A stretch of 7,078 nt of DNA from contig JALGTS010000059.1 in NCBI GenBank assembly GCA_029821255.1, forward strand, positions 1 to 7,078. Reading direction: 5' to 3'. Below, one piece after another: positions 6,136-7,078 of the stretch (within the stretch, counting starts at the first letter, position 1; every line of letters begins with the position of its first letter). A program made the position numbers and the translations under genes. The notes under the pieces are model-generated. The model was given only the letters and a program-made list of their open reading frames with translations. It was not told the origin of the DNA and did not search any database. Source of the DNA: Candidatus Zipacnadia bacterium. Lineage in GTDB: Bacteria > Armatimonadota > Zipacnadia > Zipacnadales > Zipacnadaceae.

Positions 6136-6141
6136 GAGGAG
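6136..6141 (+). promoter_or_regulatory. ribosome binding site that fixes the argD start at 6149
   Basis: GAGGAG lies seven bases before ATG 6149. Another ATG at 6142 directly touches this site and is in a different frame, so it cannot start argD. In the 63-nt spacer 6086-6148 I see no intrinsic terminator, no ArgR-type operator and no clear promoter. The only pattern is a short tandem CAGTTAGCAGTTA (6117-6129). Confidence 0.8.
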
Positions 6142-6148
6142 ATGCCCC

Positions 6149-7078
6149 ATGAACAACGAGCAGGTCGTCGAGATGACCAACCACTATCTGATGCCCACTT
6201 ACAGCCCGCTTCCTGTGGCCTTCGTTCGCGGCGAGGGCTGCCGGCTGTGGGATGCCGACGGCAACGAGTATCTGGATTTCGTTGGTGGTATCTCCGTTGT
6301 CGCTACTGGGCACTGTCATCCCCGGGTAGTAGAGGCCATCTGCAACCAAGCCGCCAAACTGATACACACCTCTAACCTTTACCACATTCCCCTGCAGGCC
6401 CAATTGGCTAAGCAGTTGGTTGAGCTATCCTGTGCTGACCGCTGCTTCTTTTGCAACAGCGGCGCTGAGGCTAATGAAGCTGCTATCAAGCTGGCTCGCA
6501 AATGGGCCAAAATCAACCGTGGCGAGGAGTGCTTTGAAATTATCACCGCCCAGCAGTCTTTCCACGGTCGCACGCTGGCCACCGTGGCTGCCACGGGCCA
6601 GGAGAAATATCAGAAGGCCTTCCGGCCACTGCCCCTCGGCTTTACATACGTACCTTTCAACGACGTGGACGCATTGGAAAAAGCGATAAACCCACATACC
6701 TGCGCTGTGATGCTGGAGCCGATTCAAGCCGAAGGTGGTATCAACATCCCCGATGACGACTACCTGCCCCAGGTGCGGCAGCTTTGCAATGAACAGGGCA
6801 TTCTGCTGATACTTGACGAGGTGCAGACGGGAATGGGCCGAACCGGCCGCTGGTTCGGTTATGAGCACTCGCACATCACCCCTGACATCATCACTATGGC
6901 CAAGGCGCTGGGGTCGGGTTTTCCCATCGGGGCGTGCTTAGCCAAGGAAGACGTAGCCAACGCTTTTGAGCCCGGCGACCACGCCTCCACCTTTGGCGGC
7001 AATCATCTGGCCTGTGCCGCCGCGCTGGCGACCATTGACGTCATTGAAGATGAGGGTCTGATAGCTAACGCCGCCCGC
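6149..7078 (+). CDS. argD: acetylornithine aminotransferase ArgD, N-terminal 310 residues (3' end outside window)
   Basis: ArgD is a class-III PLP-dependent aminotransferase that converts N-acetylglutamate 5-semialdehyde and glutamate to N-acetylornithine and 2-oxoglutarate in arginine synthesis. It can also serve as succinyldiaminopimelate aminotransferase in some bacteria. The N terminus HYLMPTYSPLPVAFVRGEG is the typical ArgD opening. LWDADGNEYLDFVGGISV, GHCHPRVVEAI and LIHTSNLYH (71-79) follow. The phosphate-binding NSGAEANE is at 103-110, SFHGRT at 137-142, EPIQAEGGI at 200-208, the Asp223 motif LDEVQTGMGRTG at 222-233, the PLP lysine Lys252 in MAKALGSGFPIGA, and TFGGNHLAC at 291-299. 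The frame runs open to the window end, and about 90 residues are missing compared with the usual ~400. Other arginine genes may follow downstream, but none is visible. Specificity among class-III transaminases is inferred from the ArgD-like N terminus, which is a close match. Confidence 0.93.
   Translation, partial: MNNEQVVEMTNHYLMPTYSPLPVAFVRGEGCRLWDADGNEYLDFVGGISVVATGHCHPRVVEAICNQAAKLIHTSNLYHIPLQAQLAKQLVELSCADRCFFCNSGAEANEAAIKLARKWAKINRGEECFEIITAQQSFHGRTLATVAATGQEKYQKAFRPLPLGFTYVPFNDVDALEKAINPHTCAVMLEPIQAEGGINIPDDDYLPQVRQLCNEQGILLILDEVQTGMGRTGRWFGYEHSHITPDIITMAKALGSGFPIGACLAKEDVANAFEPGDHASTFGGNHLACAAALATIDVIEDEGLIANAAR

Noticed and set aside
6425..6874. 149-codon minus-strand frame inside argD
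   Set aside because: It is antisense to conserved ArgD motifs (NSGAEANE to LDEVQTG) and its translation has no recognisable domain.

Overview
This window comes from a bacterial chromosome of moderate, slightly GC-rich composition (judged by eye, not computed). All supported genes lie on the + strand and are tightly packed. The phylum cannot be fixed from the sequence. The S1-protein to coaE order is also seen in Actinobacteria (rpsA-coaE in Mycobacterium tuberculosis), but this CoaE ends without the extra C-terminal domain common in that group. An uncultured or less-studied lineage such as Armatimonadota or Chloroflexota is a weak guess.

Layout. Positions 1-345 hold the 3' end of an S1 RNA-binding domain protein, probably ribosomal protein S1, with a long acidic tail. 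Positions 372-986 hold coaE, the last enzyme of coenzyme A synthesis, starting at GTG. The 276-nt gap at 987-1262 has no convincing gene. It contains several short inverted repeats, a weak terminator-like hairpin and a weak promoter candidate, and it separates housekeeping genes from the next operon.

Positions 1263-6085 hold a four-gene cluster: an ABC ATPase, an ABC-2 type permease with six predicted membrane segments, a GldG-family membrane protein with a large extracytoplasmic domain, and a membrane-anchored DUF4340 protein built from three repeats. The first two abut, and the last two are 6 nt apart with the ribosome binding site inside the upstream gene. ATPase and permease should form the energised membrane core, while the GldG-like and DUF4340 proteins supply extracytoplasmic parts. 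The GldA/F/G proteins were named from Flavobacterium gliding motility. Relatives occur in many non-gliding bacteria, where the substrate is not known.

Positions 6149-7078 hold the first 310 codons of argD, acetylornithine aminotransferase, cut by the window end. It follows the DUF4340 gene by 63 nt with no visible terminator, so read-through from the ABC operon is possible.

I saw no CRISPR array, tRNA, rRNA, insertion sequence, phage gene or recognisable defence system. The least understood part is the ABC/GldG/DUF4340 cluster.
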